From Chloroflexota bacterium (lineage in GTDB: Bacteria; Chloroflexota; Anaerolineae; Aggregatilineales; Phototrophicaceae): a DNA stretch of 12,447 nt. Positions 6,934 through 12,447 of the stretch are shown piece by piece. The stretch's first letter is position 1. Each line of letters opens with the position of its first letter. The stretch lies in contig QGUR01000119.1 in the NCBI GenBank assembly GCA_003242205.1, positions 1 through 12,447 of the forward strand, written 5' to 3'. Position numbers and translations under genes: made by a program. The notes under the pieces are model-generated. The model did not search any database and was not told where the DNA came from. It saw nothing but the letters and a program-made list of their open reading frames with translations.

Positions 6934-8202
6934 ATGCGCGTCACGATCCTCACGCAGTATTACCCGCCGGAATTCGGCGCCGCCGCCGTGCGCCTCGGCC
7001 GCCTCGCCGCGATGCTGGCGGACGCCGGGCATGAAGTCACGGTGCTGACCGGCATGCCGAACTACCCGACCGGGATCATCCCTGAGCCGTATCGCGGCAA
7101 GCTCGTCACCACCGAAAAGGCGGGCGCGGTCACGATCCGGCGCGTGTGGGTCTACGCCTCGCCGAAGAAATCCATCGCCCACCGGCTGCTCAACCAGTTC
7201 TCGTTCGCCCTGACGGCGGCCGTGGGCGGCCTCTTCCTCCCCCGGCCCGACGTCATCCTTGTCGAGTCGCACCCGCTCTTCGTGTGTCTGGCCGGCGGCT
7301 GGCTGAAGCGATTGAAGCGCGCGCCGGTCGTGCTCAACGTCTCCGACCTATGGCCGGAATCGGCGGTCGCCGTCGGCGCGTTGGCCGTCGACAGCCTCTT
7401 CGTCAAACTGGCCGCGCGTCTGGAGCGCTGGGCGTATCACGACGCCGCGCACGTCGTCGCCATGACGGAAGGCGTGCAAAGCGGCGTGCTTAAAGTCCTC
7501 GGCAGGCGTGAGCGCGTATCCCTGGTGCAGAACGCGGTCGATCTGGAGCGCTTCCGTCCCGGCCAGCAGAAAACGGGTCAGGCAATGCGCACGCGGCTCG
7601 GCCTGAGCGATGCGATCACCGTCGGGCATATCGGCAACATGAGCCTGGCGCACGATTTCGACCTGCTGCTCGATGCCGCGAAGGCGCTTCCAGAACTGAC
7701 CTTCGTCTTCGCGGGCGGCGGGTCGCGCAAAGCGCACATTGAAGCCCGGATCGCAGACGAGCGGATCGGGAATGTCCTCCTGCCCGGCGTGCTGCCGCAC
7801 GATGATATGCCGGCGCTCTGGGCCGCGACGGATATTTGCGTCGTCGCCTTCAAAGAACACCCCTTGTTCACCGGCGCTTTGCCCTCGAAAATGTTCGAGG
7901 CGTTGGCGACGGGCACGCCCATCGTAGCCGCAGTCGAAGGCGAAGCCGCGCGGCTGTTGGAAGAGACCGGCGCGGGCATTTCCGTACCGTTCGGAAATCG
8001 CGCGGCGATGATCAGTGCGTTACAGGATCTCGCCCGGTCCCCCGAAAAACGGCAGGCGATGGGCCGCGCAGGACGCGCTTACGCCGAGCGTCATCTCTCG
8101 CCCACCCGCGTCCGCGACGCGTTTCTCGATATCTTTCGCGCCGTCACCTCGGATTACGCTCCGGGTCCCGCGCGCGCTCACAGCGATTTGCGGAGTCGAT
8201 AG
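6934..8202 (+). CDS. WbuB-like family-4 glycosyltransferase
   Basis: This is a 422-residue GT-B enzyme. The N-terminal acceptor domain begins LTQYYPPEFGAAAVRLGRLA (6-25) and continues with VTVLTGMPNYPTG (35-47), IPEPYRG (49-55) and VLNVSDLWPES (133-143). The C-terminal domain includes VGHIGNMSLAHDFD (230-243) and the donor-binding ALPSKMFEALATGTPIV (315-331). These are hallmarks of the WbuB family, known from O-antigen clusters as N-acetyl-L-fucosamine transferases and often found in cell-wall polysaccharide loci with other donors. It lies 4 bases after the dehydrogenase and 6 before the aminotransferase, so all are one transcript. It probably adds an amino-sugar to the lipid-linked unit. The product of the adjacent pathway is an attractive but unproven donor. 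Length is typical and no active-site element seems missing. Confidence 0.87.
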   Translation: MRVTILTQYYPPEFGAAAVRLGRLAAMLADAGHEVTVLTGMPNYPTGIIPEPYRGKLVTTEKAGAVTIRRVWVYASPKKSIAHRLLNQFSFALTAAVGGLFLPRPDVILVESHPLFVCLAGGWLKRLKRAPVVLNVSDLWPESAVAVGALAVDSLFVKLAARLERWAYHDAAHVVAMTEGVQSGVLKVLGRRERVSLVQNAVDLERFRPGQQKTGQAMRTRLGLSDAITVGHIGNMSLAHDFDLLLDAAKALPELTFVFAGGGSRKAHIEARIADERIGNVLLPGVLPHDDMPALWAATDICVVAFKEHPLFTGALPSKMFEALATGTPIVAAVEGEAARLLEETGAGISVPFGNRAAMISALQDLARSPEKRQAMGRAGRAYAERHLSPTRVRDAFLDIFRAVTSDYAPGPARAHSDLRSR

Positions 8203-8208
8203 CCCATT

Positions 8209-9276
8209 ATGATCCCGATTTCCAAACCCCAATTCGGCGAAGAAGAACTGGCGCTCGTGCGCGAGGTGCTCGAAAGCGGCATCGTCGCGCAGGGGCCGAA
8301 AGTCGCGCAGCTTGAAGAAGAATTCGCCGCGCTCTGCGGCACGAAATACGCCGTCGCGGTTTCATCCGGCACGACGGCGCTGCATCTGGCGCTACTGGCG
8401 CATGGCATCGGGCCCGGCGACGAAGTGATCACAAGCCCGTTCACCTTCATCGCCTCCGCCAACAGCGTGCTCTTTACCGGCGCGACGCCGCGCTTTGTCG
8501 ACATCCGCAAGGACACCTACAACCTCGACCCGGACCAACTCGAAAGCGCGATCACGCCGCGCACGAAGGCGATCATGCCAGTGCATCTCTACGGCCTGAT
8601 GGCGGACATGGACCCCATCATGGAGATCGCTGAACGGCACGGCCTCGCGGTCATCGAAGACGCAGCACAGGCGCACGGCGCGACATACAAGGGGCGCAAG
8701 GCGGGCAGCTTTGGCACCGGCTGCTTCTCGCTCTACGCGACCAAGAACATGACGAGCGCCGAGGGCGGCATGGTGACGACGAACGATCCGGAAATCGCCG
8801 AACGGGTCAAGCTGCTGCGCGCTCACGGCTCGAAGGTGCGCTACTACCACGATATCCTCGGCTACAACTTCCGCCTGACGGATTTGCACGCCGCCGTCGG
8901 CCTCGCGCAGCTTAAGAAGCTGGAGCAGTTCAACGCCGCCCGGCAGCGTAACGCCGAATTTTTGAACGCGCATCTGCAGAATGTGGTCGTGCCCTGCGTG
9001 CCGGAAGGTCAGACGCACGTCTGGCACCAGTACACGATCCGGCTCGAGCACACCGACCGCGACGCGGCGATCGAGAAACTGAAGGCCAAAGGCGTCGGCA
9101 GCGCAGTCTTTTACCCTGTCCCGGTCTATCGCCAGAAGGTGTATCTCGACCGCGGCTATGACCTGTCGCTGCCGGCCACGGAAGAAGTGACGAAGCAGGT
9201 GCTCAGCCTGCCCGTGCACCCCGCCCTCACCAGCGCTGACCTGGAAACGATTGTGGAAGCGGTGAACAGCCTATGA
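8209..9276 (+). CDS. wbpE: DegT/DnrJ/EryC1 sugar aminotransferase (WbpE-like)
   Basis: This is a 355-residue PLP-dependent aminotransferase of fold type I. It carries the family start MIPISKPQFGEEEL, the phosphate-binding SSGTTALHLAL (52-62), VIEDAAQAHGA (148-158, Asp151 contacting the PLP pyridine) and the Schiff-base Lys179 in YATKNMTSAEGGM. LGYNFRLTDLHAAVGLAQL is the usual substrate-binding and dimer segment. WbpE converts UDP-3-keto-GlcNAcA to the 3-amino sugar with glutamate as donor. The adjacent, overlapping 3-dehydrogenase gene (ATGA, 4 bases) supports exactly this step, because the keto product is unstable and the two enzymes act together. A YATKN motif replaces the more common YPTKN. 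Other DegT enzymes of similar sequence act on 4-keto sugars, so the assignment to C3 rests on context. A GGAG lies 13 bases before the ATG. Confidence 0.88.
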   Translation: MIPISKPQFGEEELALVREVLESGIVAQGPKVAQLEEEFAALCGTKYAVAVSSGTTALHLALLAHGIGPGDEVITSPFTFIASANSVLFTGATPRFVDIRKDTYNLDPDQLESAITPRTKAIMPVHLYGLMADMDPIMEIAERHGLAVIEDAAQAHGATYKGRKAGSFGTGCFSLYATKNMTSAEGGMVTTNDPEIAERVKLLRAHGSKVRYYHDILGYNFRLTDLHAAVGLAQLKKLEQFNAARQRNAEFLNAHLQNVVVPCVPEGQTHVWHQYTIRLEHTDRDAAIEKLKAKGVGSAVFYPVPVYRQKVYLDRGYDLSLPATEEVTKQVLSLPVHPALTSADLETIVEAVNSL

Positions 9277-10280
9277 GCGAACGACTACGCGGCGCGATCA
9301 TCGGCGCAGGCATGATGGGCCAGAACCATGTCCGCGTGAGCCGGGAAATCGCCGATATCGAACTGGTCGGCGTGGCCGACGCCGACGAGAAGATCCGCGC
9401 AGGCATCGAGCAGCGCTTCGGTGTGCCCACGTTCGCAGACTACCGGCTGATGCTCGACCAGACAAAGCCGGATTTTGCCATCATCGCCGTGCCCACGGTG
9501 TTTCACCGGGAAGTGACCTGCGAGGCGATGGAGCGCGATATTCACGTGCTCGTGGAAAAGCCGATCGCCGAGACGGAGGCCGACGGCCGGGCGATGATTG
9601 AGCTGGCAAAGGCAAGAAACGTCGTGCTCGCGGTCGGGCATATCGAGCGCCATAACCCGGCCATTCGCGCGCTCAAGCAGCGGCTGGACGCAGGCGTGCT
9701 CGGCCAGATCTTCGAGATGCACGCCCAGCGAGTTGGCCCCTTCCCCGCCCGCATCCGCGATGTCGGGGTTGTACTGGATCTCGCGACGCACGATATCGAC
9801 GTCATTTGCCATCTCGCGGGCAGTCCTGTCGTCCGCGTCTTTGCGGAGACGCAGCAGAACATTCACAGCACGCGCGAGGATACGCTGAGCGGCATGCTGC
9901 GCTTCGCCAACGACATCACGGCGGTGCTACAGGTCAACTGGCTGACGCCGACTAAAGCGCGCCGGCTCACCGTCCTCGGCGCAGGCGGCATGTATGAGGT
10001 TGATTACATCACCCAGGACCTGACCTTCTACGAAAACGGCCAGATTTACAACGGCTACCGCGGGCTGCAGCTTCTGCGCGGCGTGAGCGAAGGCCGCATG
10101 ATCCGCGACCACATCGAAAAGCGTGAGCCGCTGCGGCTGGAAGTCGAGGACTTTATCGCGGCGATCCGTGAAGGGCGACCGCCACTCGTCACCGGCGAGG
10201 ACAGCCTTAAGGCATTGCGAGTGGCCGAGGCGCTCGTCGCGGCGGGCCAGGAACACCGGGTGATCGAGTTCGTACAGTAG
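9273..10280 (+). CDS. wbpB: Gfo/Idh/MocA oxidoreductase, UDP-HexNAc(A) 3-dehydrogenase (WbpB/WlbA-like)
   Basis: This is a 335-residue NAD(P)-dependent oxidoreductase. The N-terminal Rossmann domain has AIIGAGMMGQNHV (8-20), VGVADAD (32-38) and the signature EKP at 95-97 with the conserved Lys96. VGHIERHNPA at 121-130 is characteristic of enzymes acting on UDP-GlcNAc-type substrates at C3. VVLDLATHDIDVICHLAG, around residues 165-182, contains the DxxxHDID motif with the likely catalytic His. WbpB/WlbA oxidises the C3 hydroxyl of UDP-GlcNAcA to give the 3-keto sugar used by the aminotransferase, and the two genes overlap by four bases. Whether NADH is recycled with 2-oxoglutarate, as in WbpB, cannot be seen. 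It is the last gene of the plus operon and converges on the DUF1801 gene 26 bases away. It could instead be a myo-inositol-type dehydrogenase, but the context argues against this. Confidence 0.87.
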   Translation: MSERLRGAIIGAGMMGQNHVRVSREIADIELVGVADADEKIRAGIEQRFGVPTFADYRLMLDQTKPDFAIIAVPTVFHREVTCEAMERDIHVLVEKPIAETEADGRAMIELAKARNVVLAVGHIERHNPAIRALKQRLDAGVLGQIFEMHAQRVGPFPARIRDVGVVLDLATHDIDVICHLAGSPVVRVFAETQQNIHSTREDTLSGMLRFANDITAVLQVNWLTPTKARRLTVLGAGGMYEVDYITQDLTFYENGQIYNGYRGLQLLRGVSEGRMIRDHIEKREPLRLEVEDFIAAIREGRPPLVTGEDSLKALRVAEALVAAGQEHRVIEFVQ

Positions 10281-10306
10281 CGAATTTGGTGGAAAAGCCC
10301 CCTGGC

Positions 10307-10672
10307 CTACCGGCCAAGCACTTCGTGTACGCGAAACGCGACGATCTGCCGGATGAGCGACACCGGCAGCGGCTTGTCGTAGGGAAACTGGATTGTGCCC
10401 TTTTCCCGTTTGTAAGCTGAAAGCTCCTGCTGGAACGCTTCCGTACCGGGTGGGGTCGGGTACAGGCTGATGTGCGTTTTCCAGGCGGCGAAGTGGATGA
10501 GGTTCTTGCCGTTGAGCTTAAACGTCGGCATCTGGTAGCTGATCGCCTCGACTGCTTCAGGCACTTCCTCTTTGATCACCCGGCGGATCGTCTGCAGCCT
10601 CTCCCGCACAGCTTCCGGCAAGGCGTCGATGTACTCGTCCATCGTGTTGAACTTACCACCGGGCGTCGCCAT
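10307..10672 (-). CDS. DUF1801 / YdhG-like small protein
   Basis: This is a soluble 121-residue protein of the DUF1801 (YdhG-like) family. The recognisable core is VEAISYQMPTFKLNGKNLIHFAAWKTHISLYP at about residues 41-72, a long antiparallel hairpin, preceded by a helix with TMDEYIDALPEAVRERLQTIRRVI. It ends in KPLPVSLIRQIVAFRV, the terminal helix found in most members. Length is typical. The biochemical role is not established; some members were proposed to bind iron or to resemble a frataxin fold. The start ATG has an excellent GGGAGG Shine-Dalgarno 5 bases upstream. A TACAAT at 10738-10743 (minus) could be its -10, about 60 bases above the start. It is not part of the polysaccharide pathway and marks the border to housekeeping genes. 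Confidence 0.85.
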   Translation of the reverse strand: MATPGGKFNTMDEYIDALPEAVRERLQTIRRVIKEEVPEAVEAISYQMPTFKLNGKNLIHFAAWKTHISLYPTPPGTEAFQQELSAYKREKGTIQFPYDKPLPVSLIRQIVAFRVHEVLGR

Positions 10673-10911
10673 CGTGGCCTCCCTTTCGCTTTCCTATATG
10701 AATATGGCTGCATGCCGGCCAGAGCAGCATATCCTCGATTGTACTCGCAACGCCACACTTGAATGATGAGCGTATCCGCCAGCAGTGCCTTAACGCCGCC
10801 ACATCCAGCTTGTGATCTTTACGAACGCTTCACGCTTTGCGCGAATTTTCCAGATCCCCACTCCCTTGCCGGTTTCCGTCGATGGGGCGAGGCCTGCAAA
10901 TGGCTCTGGAA
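10673..10911. other. Intergenic stretch without a recognisable gene
   Basis: This stretch lies between the DUF1801 start and the tRNA-Glu terminator. It holds the DUF1801 ribosome binding site and a possible minus-strand -10 (TACAAT, 10738-10743) without a good -35. Short open frames cross it on the plus strand, but they have no ribosome binding site and no recognisable domain, and one runs into the tRNA gene on the other strand. I see no repeat, RNA motif or conserved protein remnant in it. Confidence 0.5.
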
Positions 10912-10941
10912 TCAAAAGAGGCCGGTGTTACCCGACCTCTT
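10912..10941 (-). terminator. Intrinsic terminator of the tRNA-Glu unit
   Basis: Read on the minus strand, a 10-base-pair stem (arms 10932-10941 and 10916-10925, loop 10926-10931) ends in CCTCTT and continues TTGATT, giving four consecutive U residues. One pair is G-U on the minus transcript but C-A mismatched on the plus transcript, so the hairpin works best for minus-strand RNA. It lies about 40 bases after the tRNA 3' end. Confidence 0.82.
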
Positions 10942-10980
10942 CCAACGCGCTTTATTGCCATTTAGTCAAGCGAAACCTTA

Positions 10981-11053
10981 TGCCCCATAGGGGACTCGAA
11001 CCCCTGTTTTGGCCTTGAGAGGGCCACGTCCTAGGCCGCTAGACGAATGGGGC
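10981..11053 (-). tRNA. tRNA-Glu (anticodon CUC)
   Basis: The 73-base minus-strand sequence folds into a complete cloverleaf. It has a 7-bp acceptor stem GCCCCAT/ATGGGGC, a D-arm GTC...GAC, a 5-bp anticodon stem TGGCC/GGCCA with loop CTCTCAA (anticodon CUC, reading GAG), a 4-base variable loop, and a T-arm AGGGG-TTCGAGT-CCCCT with a normal TTCGA loop. The discriminator is A. The 3' CCA is not encoded; the next bases are TAAGG, so CCA must be added enzymatically. It has its own promoter and terminator, so it is a single-tRNA transcription unit downstream of trpS on the same strand. Confidence 0.97.
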
Positions 11054-11063
11054 GGACAGGTTA

Positions 11064-11092
11064 AGTCTACCAGTCGTCCAGTTGCCGGTCAA
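11064..11092 (-). promoter_or_regulatory. Promoter of tRNA-Glu (sigma-70 type)
   Basis: On the minus strand TTGACC (11087-11092) and TAGACT (11064-11069) are separated by exactly 17 bases. These are near-consensus -35 and -10 boxes. The expected transcription start falls about 4 bases before the mature tRNA 5' end at 11053, a normal short leader for RNase P processing. Confidence 0.75.
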
Positions 11093-11106
11093 GGGGAAGG
11101 TTCCCC
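11093..11106 (-). terminator. Possible weak terminator after trpS
   Basis: GGGGAA and TTCCCC face each other around a 2-base centre, 20 bases after the trpS stop, directly before the tRNA -35 box. There is no U-tract beyond the TT of TTGACC. It may only slow polymerase, and trpS transcripts might read through into tRNA-Glu. Confidence 0.25.
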
Positions 11107-11126
11107 ATGGCACAGCCGAAATGGCC

Positions 11127-12161
11127 TCAACTTTTGGACGACACCGGCGTCAACGCAGGCAGTAAACCTATTCGTTCGCGCACGGTTGCCAGCGTTGCAT
11201 TTGCCACTTCACTCGCGCGTGCAGCCCCCTGAGCCAGAATTTCGTCAAGGTAGCCGCCCTCACGAATCAGCGCCTGATAACGTTCCTGAAGCGGGGTCAA
11301 CGTATCGACGACAACTTCCACCACTGCTTTCTTCAGGTCGCCATAGCCCTTGCCATCAAATTGTGCTTCGATAGCTTCGCGGCTAGCACCGGTCAGCGCC
11401 TGATAGATGGTTAGCAAATTATTCACGCCAGCACGTTGTGGATCTGTCGAGAAGCGAATCTCACGCCCAGAGTCGGTCTGTGCGCGCATGATCTTCTTGC
11501 GAATCTTATCCGGCGGGTCAAGCAGGTAAACTGCGTGATATTCGGAGGCTTCGCTCTTGCTCATTTTGACCAGCGGGTTATCCAGCCCCATGATACGCGC
11601 GCCTTCTTTTGGAATGAGCGCCTCGGGCAGGACGAACGTCTCGCCATACAGATGGTTGAAGCGCTGGGCCAGATCGCGCGTGATCTCAAGATGCTGGCGC
11701 TGGTCGTCGCCAACGGGCACTGCCGCAGCCTGATAGAGCAAAATATCCGCGGCCATTAATACCGGATAACTGAGCAAGCCAGCCCCGACCGACTCCTGCT
11801 TTTGCTTGGCGGCTTTATCCTTAAACTGCGTCATGCGATACAGCCAGCCCAGCGGCGTCAGGCACGTTAGAATCCACGCCAGTTCCGTATGCGCCGGAAC
11901 ATGCGATTGCACAAAAACGGAGGCACGTGACGGATCAATGCCAGCAGCCAGGTACAACGCGGCAACTTCCCGCGTTTTGGCGCGCAGCGTCGCGGGATCC
12001 TGTGGCACTGTCAGCGCATGCAAGTCGACAACGCAGAAAAAACAATCGTAATTGTCCTGCTCGGCAACCCATTGCTGCAGCGCACCAAGATAGTTGCCAA
12101 TGGTCAAATTTCCAGACGGCTGTACGCCGGAAAGAACCCGCTTTCTGGTTTGCTCCGCCAT
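11127..12161 (-). CDS. trpS: Tryptophanyl-tRNA synthetase
   Basis: This is a class I aminoacyl-tRNA synthetase of 344 residues that charges tRNA-Trp with tryptophan in the cytoplasm, at the usual bacterial length. The HIGH-type signature is PSGNLTIGNYLGAL (15-28, TIGN at 20-23). Further motifs are VVDLHALTV (44-52), YPVLMAADILLYQA (132-145), VGDDQRQHLEITRDLA (150-165) and the KMSKS loop VKMSKSEAS (198-206). The C-terminal helical part closes with TVRERIGL. ATG at 12161 is preferred because AAGGA sits 5 bases upstream; an ATG two codons earlier at 12167 overlaps that sequence. The gene is preceded by an extended -10 promoter and a structured leader. GC content is lower than in the neighbouring sugar genes. 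No duplication or fusion is seen. Confidence 0.97.
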   Translation of the reverse strand: MAEQTRKRVLSGVQPSGNLTIGNYLGALQQWVAEQDNYDCFFCVVDLHALTVPQDPATLRAKTREVAALYLAAGIDPSRASVFVQSHVPAHTELAWILTCLTPLGWLYRMTQFKDKAAKQKQESVGAGLLSYPVLMAADILLYQAAAVPVGDDQRQHLEITRDLAQRFNHLYGETFVLPEALIPKEGARIMGLDNPLVKMSKSEASEYHAVYLLDPPDKIRKKIMRAQTDSGREIRFSTDPQRAGVNNLLTIYQALTGASREAIEAQFDGKGYGDLKKAVVEVVVDTLTPLQERYQALIREGGYLDEILAQGAARASEVANATLATVRERIGLLPALTPVSSKS

Positions 12162-12180
12162 AGACATCCTTACCCAAAGT

Positions 12181-12213
12181 TAAAAAGAAAAGAGCCAGCC
12201 CACGCGCTCGCTC
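12181..12213 (-). terminator. Terminator-like hairpin in the trpS leader (candidate attenuator)
   Basis: On the minus strand GAGC and AGC pair with GCT and GCTC around a single G-G mismatch and a 6-base loop (12192-12213). TTTTCTTTTTA (12181-12191) follows at once, and the trpS start codon comes about 20 bases later. The hairpin lies downstream of the trpS promoter, so it would stop trpS transcription itself unless disrupted. The stem is short, so strength is uncertain. Confidence 0.45.
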
Positions 12214-12290
12214 CATCACGATTTCAGGCGCGTCCAAAGAGATGAATAACCGGATACTGTACACCCCTCACCGTCGCGGACGCAACGACG

Positions 12291-12300
12291 ATTATAGCAC
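12291..12300 (-). promoter_or_regulatory. trpS promoter, extended -10
   Basis: The minus strand reads GTGCTATAAT: a perfect TATAAT (12291-12296) with TG one base upstream, an extended -10 element. No good -35 is seen at 16-19 bases, which extended -10 promoters tolerate. The predicted start near 12284 gives a leader of about 120 bases before trpS. Confidence 0.68.
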
Positions 12301-12320
12301 GCCCGCATACGAGATCGCCA

Positions 12321-12353
12321 GAGAAAACGAGACTACGCTTAGGTAGTCTCGTT
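12321..12353 (-). terminator. Intrinsic terminator of the gene at the right edge
   Basis: A perfect 11-bp inverted repeat (arms 12326-12336 and 12343-12353, 6-base loop) lies here. On the minus strand it is followed by TTCTCT, giving TTTTCTCT across the stem foot. On the plus strand the tail is CCATT, which is less suited. It begins 7 bases after a minus-strand stop codon, as expected for a gene terminator. Confidence 0.75.
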
Positions 12354-12359
12354 CCATTA

Positions 12360-12447
12360 TCAGAAAAGCGCGCTGAAGCTGGAACCGATCACAATTGATT
12401 GTCTCCGTCCACCGACGCCTTCCAACTTCTCCGTACTGGCGGCCCGC
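12360..12447 (-). CDS. 3' end of an unidentified minus-strand gene (partial)
   Basis: One minus-strand frame is open from the window edge to TGA at 12360-12362 and gives 28 residues, with the stretch STEKLEGVGGRRQSIVIGSS near the end. I do not recognise the family. The reading is supported by the perfect hairpin terminator that starts 7 bases after this stop on the same strand. A second frame is also open to the edge, so the call depends on the terminator position. It is transcribed toward trpS but separated from it by that terminator and the trpS promoter. Confidence 0.45.
   Translation of the reverse strand, partial: RAASTEKLEGVGGRRQSIVIGSSFSALF

Noticed and set aside
10291..10316. Terminator between the 3-dehydrogenase and DUF1801 genes
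   Set aside because: A 5-bp hairpin (TGGCC/GGCCA) exists, but it overlaps the DUF1801 stop codon and the TTTT on the minus strand begins 6 bases after the stem. There is no U-tract on the plus side, so it is too weak to annotate.
10763..10990. Plus-strand open frame of 75 codons between the DUF1801 gene and the tRNA
   Set aside because: It has no ribosome binding site and no recognisable domain, it crosses the tRNA terminator, and its end lies inside the tRNA-Glu gene on the other strand.
12168..12264. Leader peptide with Trp codons for ribosome-mediated attenuation
   Set aside because: The possible small frames in the leader contain no TGG codons before the hairpin and no good ribosome binding site.
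12168..12284. T-box riboswitch controlling trpS
   Set aside because: The leader is too short and lacks the conserved AGGGTGG antiterminator block and a Trp specifier loop. The hairpin and U-tract alone do not make a T-box.
1..12447. CRISPR arrays, insertion sequences, prophage or toxin-antitoxin genes
   Set aside because: No regularly spaced repeats, transposase or integrase motifs, terminal inverted repeats or small toxin pairs were seen by eye in either strand.

Overview
The window is a GC-rich bacterial segment. It carries most of a surface-polysaccharide locus (about 1-10280), followed by a housekeeping stretch (about 10300-12447) with a small DUF1801 protein, tRNA-Glu(CUC) and tryptophanyl-tRNA synthetase. 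Gene style suggests Chloroflexota, perhaps Anaerolineae-like: high GC, the TrpS sequence flavour, a tRNA without encoded CCA, and a wec/wbp-type sugar cluster with WbuB-like and CapM-like glycosyltransferases. This is a low-confidence guess, because no phylogenetic marker was compared.

Layout. At the left edge (+) is the orphan C-terminal piece of a glycosyltransferase, followed 4 bases later by a Wzx-type flippase (266-1549). The flippase meets, tail to tail, a minus-strand operon. In transcription order this operon is a UDP-HexNAc 2-epimerase (4437-5489), glycosyltransferase B (3257-4411), its paralogue glycosyltransferase A (2085-3257) and a hexapeptide-repeat N-acetyltransferase (1546-2082). 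A divergent control region (about 5490-5600) separates it from a plus-strand operon: a nucleotide-sugar 6-dehydrogenase (5601-6929), a WbuB-like glycosyltransferase (6934-8202), a DegT/WbpE-like aminotransferase (8209-9276) and a Gfo/Idh/MocA 3-dehydrogenase (9273-10280). Gaps and overlaps within each operon are between -4 and 25 bases.

How the genes fit together. The five sugar enzymes match the complete Wbp/Wlb route (6-dehydrogenase, 3-dehydrogenase, aminotransferase, N-acetyltransferase, 2-epimerase). That route turns UDP-GlcNAc into UDP-2,3-diacetamido-2,3-dideoxy-mannuronic acid, a sugar known from Pseudomonas and Bordetella LPS. Three glycosyltransferases and the flippase would then assemble and export a repeat unit. 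No polymerase, chain-length regulator or initiating phosphoglycosyltransferase is visible, so the locus very probably extends to the left.

Housekeeping end. tRNA-Glu is a self-contained minus-strand unit with its own consensus-like promoter and intrinsic terminator. trpS has an extended -10 promoter and a roughly 120-base leader containing a terminator-like hairpin plus U-tract before the start codon, which is a candidate attenuator. At the right edge the last 28 codons of an unidentified minus-strand gene end just before a strong intrinsic terminator. No CRISPR array, insertion sequence or prophage was seen. The main novelty candidates are the divergent arrangement of the five-enzyme pathway, the duplicated glycosyltransferase pair and the trpS leader.
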